NCBI GenBank assembly: GCA_964424455.1 | Contig: CAYRJA010000007.1 | Location: 1 to 48,075 of the forward strand | DNA: 48,075 nt | From: CAYRJA01 sp964424455 | Lineage (GTDB): Bacteria > Bacteroidota > Bacteroidia > Chitinophagales > UBA10324 | Direction of reading: 5' to 3' | Shown here: piece by piece, positions 45,038-48,075 of the stretch | Layout: each line of letters begins with the position of its first letter | How positions within the stretch are numbered: position 1 is the stretch's first letter | Notes under the pieces: model-generated | Seen by the model: only the letters and a program-made list of their open reading frames with translations | Told to the model about the DNA's origin: nothing | Database searches by the model: none | Translations under genes and position numbers: made by a program

Positions 45038-46141
45038 ATGGCAGGAAACAGTTTCGGCCGGATATTCAGAGTAACCACTTTTGGTGAGTCGCACGGCGCT
45101 GCTGTAGGCGCGGTGATTGACGGTTGTCCTGCAGGATTAACAGTAGATATGCAGTTAATTCAACAAGACTTAGACAGGAGAAAACCGGGACAGTCACACA
45201 TCACTACACAGCGAAAGGAAAGCGACACTGTAAAAATTCTTTCAGGAATTTACGAAGGGAAAACTTTAGGAACACCTGTAACACTTCTTATTCCTAATGA
45301 AGATCACCGCCCGGGTGACTATGACAATATGAAAGATACCTTCCGCCCTTCTCATGCGGATTACACTTACTTTCATAAATATGGAATCCGCGACCATCGG
45401 GGCGGCGGTCGCTCGTCAGCAAGGGCAACGGCGGCAGCGGTAGCCGCAGGAGCAGTAGCCAAACAACTGTTACAGCAAAATTCTGTATTCATTGCTGCTT
45501 ATGTAACACAGATAGGAAAACTGAAAGCAGCCATTTCTTTGCCTGTTACAGACAACGAATTGAAAAATATTCAGCAAAAAACAGAATCAAACATTGTTCG
45601 TTGCCCCGATGGGAACACAGCAAAAGAAATGATTGAGTTAATTGAGAAAATAAAAAAGGCAGGAGACTCACTTGGCGGAATTATTTCCTGTGTTGTAAAA
45701 AATTGCCCTGTCGGATTAGGCGAGCCGGTTTTCGACAAGTTGCAGGCAGATTTGGCAAAAGCAATGCTAAGTATTAATGCAGTGCATGGGTTTGAATATG
45801 GCAGTGGCTTTTCAGGCGCCTCACTCACCGGTTCTCAGCACAATGACGAATTTGAATCGAAAGAAGGAAAAATTTCTACTGTAACAAATCATTCCGGAGG
45901 AATTCAGGGAGGCATCTCTAACGGCATGGATATTTATTTCAATGTTGCGTTTAAACCTACAGCCACCATAGTAAAAGAGCAACAAACAGTAAACAGCAAA
46001 GATGAAATTGTAACACTTGCTGCAAAAGGGCGGCATGACCCGTGCGTATTGCCCCGCGCTGTGCCTATTGTGGAAGCTATGGCTGCCATCGTATTAGCCG
46101 ACCACTTGCTCCGCAACAGAGCATCAAAGGCAAATACATAA
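45038..46141 (+). CDS. aroC: Chorismate synthase
   Basis: 367 residues. Converts EPSP to chorismate with reduced FMN, the last shikimate step. All signatures are present: MAGNSFGRIFRVTTFGESHG, LDRRKPGQSHITTQRKE, HADYTYFHKYGIRDHRGGGR followed by SSARATAAAVAAGA, KNCPVGLGEPVFDKL, GGIQGGISNG and RHDPCVLPRAVPIVEAM. It is a useful case for the dispersed word: six TGTAACA/TGTTACA copies occur in 1.1 kb. Five of its six Val-Thr pairs are spelled xxT-GTW-ACA and its Leu-Leu-Gln is CTG-TTA-CAG, although Thr elsewhere in the gene uses ACT and ACC as well as ACA. Confidence 0.97.
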   Translation: MAGNSFGRIFRVTTFGESHGAAVGAVIDGCPAGLTVDMQLIQQDLDRRKPGQSHITTQRKESDTVKILSGIYEGKTLGTPVTLLIPNEDHRPGDYDNMKDTFRPSHADYTYFHKYGIRDHRGGGRSSARATAAAVAAGAVAKQLLQQNSVFIAAYVTQIGKLKAAISLPVTDNELKNIQQKTESNIVRCPDGNTAKEMIELIEKIKKAGDSLGGIISCVVKNCPVGLGEPVFDKLQADLAKAMLSINAVHGFEYGSGFSGASLTGSQHNDEFESKEGKISTVTNHSGGIQGGISNGMDIYFNVAFKPTATIVKEQQTVNSKDEIVTLAAKGRHDPCVLPRAVPIVEAMAAIVLADHLLRNRASKANT

Positions 46142-46143
46142 CC

Positions 46144-46644
46144 TCATACTCTCGATTTACTTCTGTAATAAGTAATCAAATCAGTTGAACTGATCGCCGT
46201 AAAATCCAACTGATGAAGTATTGTAACAATTTGTCCGCGGTGATAAGTGCTGTGATTGAAACAGTGCATAAGCATTTCATACACTTTATTTTGAACTGAA
46301 TCGCCTCTTGTGTTTTTATAGTGAATTGTCTTTTCAAATACTGCCGCATCCTGTGCTTCAACATATTTTACCAATGAAGCTGAAACAGCTATCCACTCTC
46401 TGCAAAATTCTTCTTTAGTCATTTCATTATTCTTAACGGGTATTTTATCAAGACTTGTTCCTGTCAAACGCAGCGCCCAAACCTGTTCTGCTCCCTTGAT
46501 ATGTTCAATCGTTTTCATAAGAGAAGTGAAACTGCTTTTCACAGGTGCGTTCATCATCTCCTCTGAGATTGCTGAAATGAAAGATGTCATTTTAGTATTT
46601 GCCCAAAGGTTGTAAGCTGCATAGTCTTTAATAAGCTGTTTCAT
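46144..46644 (-). CDS. DinB-family protein
   Basis: 166 residues, four-helix bundle. The three metal-site histidines are in MKTIEHIKGAEQVWALRL and HCFNHSTYHRGQIVTILHQL, typical of the DinB/YfiT family with a divalent metal. The reaction is unknown; relatives act as thiol transferases or are induced by DNA damage. It converges on aroC with only 2 bp between the stop codons. It differs in sequence from the DUF1572-type protein at 31197. Confidence 0.82.
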   Translation of the reverse strand: MKQLIKDYAAYNLWANTKMTSFISAISEEMMNAPVKSSFTSLMKTIEHIKGAEQVWALRLTGTSLDKIPVKNNEMTKEEFCREWIAVSASLVKYVEAQDAAVFEKTIHYKNTRGDSVQNKVYEMLMHCFNHSTYHRGQIVTILHQLDFTAISSTDLITYYRSKSRV

Positions 46645-46781
46645 AAAATAGATTTATGACAAAATTAGTTAAGCGATCAATACTGTATCTTCCATTACTA
46701 CTGTTTCCCATACTTATTAATTTATACAACTGTAACACCGAAAAGATTTTTACGAAAGAATTGTAGCGGCAGAGTCCTAAT

Positions 46782-47873
46782 CTATTTCTTCTTTTCCTGT
46801 TTAGCCAAATTATCCAGCGGACTCTTAATTTTTCCGATATCCGCTTTCGATACATGAGTGTAGAGAAGAGTTGTTTTGATATTGTTATGCCCCAATAATT
46901 TTTGAATGAACGAAACATCCGTACCATATTCCAGCAGATGAGTGGCGTAGCTGTGCCTTAGTCCATGAATGCCTACCTTCTTTCTGATTTTGGCTTTCTT
47001 CATGGCAGACTTAAAAATCAATTGAGTACTGCGTATGGAATATTGACCTCCGTACTGTCCTTCAAACAAGTACTCTCTGGGTTTATAAGCTTGGTAGTAA
47101 TCCCTCAAACTTTTCAGCACAGAATCAGGAAGTGTAACATAACGATCTTTTTTGCCCTTGGCAGATTGTATCAGCACCTGCATTCGTCCGCTGTCTATAT
47201 CCGCAACTTTCAGATTGACTATTTCACTCACCCGCAGCCCCATTCCATAGCATAATTGCAGCATCAGAAGATGTTTGGGGTTAACTGTAACAGAAAAAAT
47301 TCTTTCAATTTCGTTTTGATTAAAAACCTTTGGCAGAACAGAAGGTTTCTTCGGGCGGGGTATTTCAGCCATAAACTTAGGACGGTTCAACACTTGCTCG
47401 AAATAAAATTTAATGGCATTGATGCGGCTATGTAAGGAGTGTTCTGACAATTTCAGTTCATTGGTACAATACAAGAAATAACTTCTTAACCGTTCATAAG
47501 ACATCTCAGAGGCAGGCATCTCCTTTAAAAGATAAAGCAGTTGTGAAAATTCGTTTGTGTAGGTTTTAATAGTTGCCTTGCTGTAAGATTTAAGCTGAAG
47601 CGTTTCAATAAACTCTTTCAATATTTGCTGATTAATTTCTGACAGGGCAGCCAATACACTTTTGCCCACAGGATTTTGTGACATTTTAAACAGTGTTCTG
47701 AAACGTGCATTATCTGCTACATACCAACATCGGTTGGATTGACTCCACTTAGCGCCTTGTTGTTTAATTGCTTTTATCTTATCACTATCATAGTCAAATC
47801 TTATCCATATTACCGGCTTTTGTTTATGCTGACCTAAAGTAAAGGAATACGATTTATTTGTATCTGTATTCAT
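46782..47873 (-). CDS. Tyrosine recombinase / integrase
   Basis: 363 residues from ATG 47873; a TTG at 47894 lies inside the -7 box and is rejected. N-terminal 75 residues form a small extra domain (WIRFDYDSDKIKAIKQQGAK then CWYVADN) seen ahead of the core-binding domain in many Bacteroidota integrases. A SAM-like core-binding domain spans about 80-170. The catalytic set is complete: R214 (GMGLRVSE), Lys in SAKGKKDRY, H303 and R306 (HGLRHSYATHL), H329 (LGHNNIKTT) and Y338 (LLYTHVS). The insertion typical of integron IntI is absent. It may be a chromosomal Xer-like enzyme or the integrase of an element beyond the right edge; it carries two dispersed words, unlike the foreign-looking module. 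Confidence 0.9.
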   Translation of the reverse strand: MNTDTNKSYSFTLGQHKQKPVIWIRFDYDSDKIKAIKQQGAKWSQSNRCWYVADNARFRTLFKMSQNPVGKSVLAALSEINQQILKEFIETLQLKSYSKATIKTYTNEFSQLLYLLKEMPASEMSYERLRSYFLYCTNELKLSEHSLHSRINAIKFYFEQVLNRPKFMAEIPRPKKPSVLPKVFNQNEIERIFSVTVNPKHLLMLQLCYGMGLRVSEIVNLKVADIDSGRMQVLIQSAKGKKDRYVTLPDSVLKSLRDYYQAYKPREYLFEGQYGGQYSIRSTQLIFKSAMKKAKIRKKVGIHGLRHSYATHLLEYGTDVSFIQKLLGHNNIKTTLLYTHVSKADIGKIKSPLDNLAKQEKKK

Positions 47874-47891
47874 TTTCGCATTTTGTATAGG

Positions 47892-47899
47892 CAAAAGTA
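47892..47899 (-). promoter_or_regulatory. Recombinase promoter -7 box
   Basis: TACTTTTG on the minus strand matches TAnnTTTG and is the same octamer as upstream of bioB. It lies 18 bp before the chosen ATG and excludes the TTG start at 47894. Confidence 0.5.
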
Positions 47900-47987
47900 G
47901 AAAAATCTAAGCGGATATAAAGTACGAAAGTGAAAAAACAAAGACAAATAAATTGATTGTCATATCGTTATTAGTACAAAAATATTT

Positions 47988-48017
47988 TTTGGAATTTCCA
48001 ATAGTTTCGCATATTTG
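47988..48017 (+). promoter_or_regulatory. Possible promoter with small palindrome, for a gene beyond the window
   Basis: TTTG at 47988-47991, 18-bp spacer and CATATTTG at 48010-48017 (one mismatch to TAnnTTTG). The palindrome TTGGAATTTCCAA (47989-48001) overlaps the -33 box and could be an operator. No gene starts before the window ends. Confidence 0.35.
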
Positions 48018-48075
48018 TGAGTTAGTGGCAAGGCTTGAACGACAGTAATGAATAGACAATTAAATTTTTAAAAAT

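Larger units (their letters stand above)
36..47292. repeat. Dispersed overrepresented word TGTAACA/TGTTACA (about 88 copies)
   Basis: By hand count the 7-mer occurs 47 times as TGTAACA and 41 times as TGTTACA; about ten would be expected from base composition. In the TGTAACA orientation the preceding base is mostly C and the next is mostly G or C, giving CTGTAACA(G/C). Copies are spread at roughly one per 550 bp through genes of unrelated function on both strands, plus intergenic sites at 20644, 41520 and 46731 and one in the IS graveyard at 4221. None occurs between 6915 and 12115. The role is unknown; see the findings. Confidence 0.8.

Noticed and set aside
36..47292. TGTAACA as Chi or KOPS polarity signal
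   Set aside because: Use of the two orientations is nearly equal (47 and 41) and they are interspersed, whereas such signals are skewed along the replichore.
36..47292. TGTAACA as a transcription-factor operator
   Set aside because: Most copies lie inside genes of unrelated function, far from promoters, at a density too high for a regulon.

Overview
This window comes from a Bacteroidota chromosome, probably a Chitinophagales/Sphingobacteriales-like environmental lineage. The evidence is type IX secretion (T9SS) C-terminal domains on three proteins, a PorP/SprF-like protein, promoters of the Bacteroidota type (TTTG, about 19 bp, TAnnTTTG), almost no Shine-Dalgarno sequences and an AT-rich composition. 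A run of 10 N at 32220-32229 shows that it is a draft scaffold. I see no rRNA, tRNA or CRISPR array.

Layout. 1-3516: 3' part of a large secreted beta-helix/FN3 protein with a T9SS type A signal. 3590-5473: an insertion-sequence graveyard (an IS1380-like remnant on minus, an IS1634-like remnant on plus) that has cut lpxD down to its first 45 codons. 5498-7363: two GDP-heptose genes, an HddC-GmhB fusion and gmhA. 7738-11380: a compact module with a DtxR/MntR-like regulator divergent from an operon of di-haem lipoprotein, Rieske lipoprotein and outer-membrane porin, with a perfect 12+4+12 bp palindrome between the two promoters. 11853-17411: an 1852-residue PKD/Ig-like surface protein with a T9SS type B signal. 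17426-30309: kdsA, rarA, pyrD, pckA, rsmE, a DUF4159 protein, asnB, a glycosyltransferase and a pair of diverged paralogous helical proteins of unknown function. 30341-42390: AMP nucleosidase, two kinds of hydrolase, PorP-like protein, bioB, universal stress protein, UbiA-like protein, acyl-CoA carboxylase beta subunit and an SDR. 42554-47873: a GT-C/TPR membrane protein, thioesterase, aroC, DinB-like protein and a tyrosine recombinase.

The functions fit a Gram-negative with a Kdo/heptose envelope, T9SS surface display, gluconeogenesis and standard biosynthesis.

The most unusual signal is not a gene. The 7-mer TGTAACA (or its complement TGTTACA) occurs about 88 times by hand count, where base composition predicts about ten. 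It lies on both strands nearly equally, is usually extended to CTGTAACA(G/C), and uses different reading frames (Val-Thr, Leu-Leu-Gln, Cys-Asn, Cys-Tyr) and some intergenic sites. It is absent from 6915-12115, the stretch that holds the probably acquired redox/metal module. This resembles the distribution of DNA uptake sequences in Neisseria or Pasteurellaceae, but other explanations are possible.
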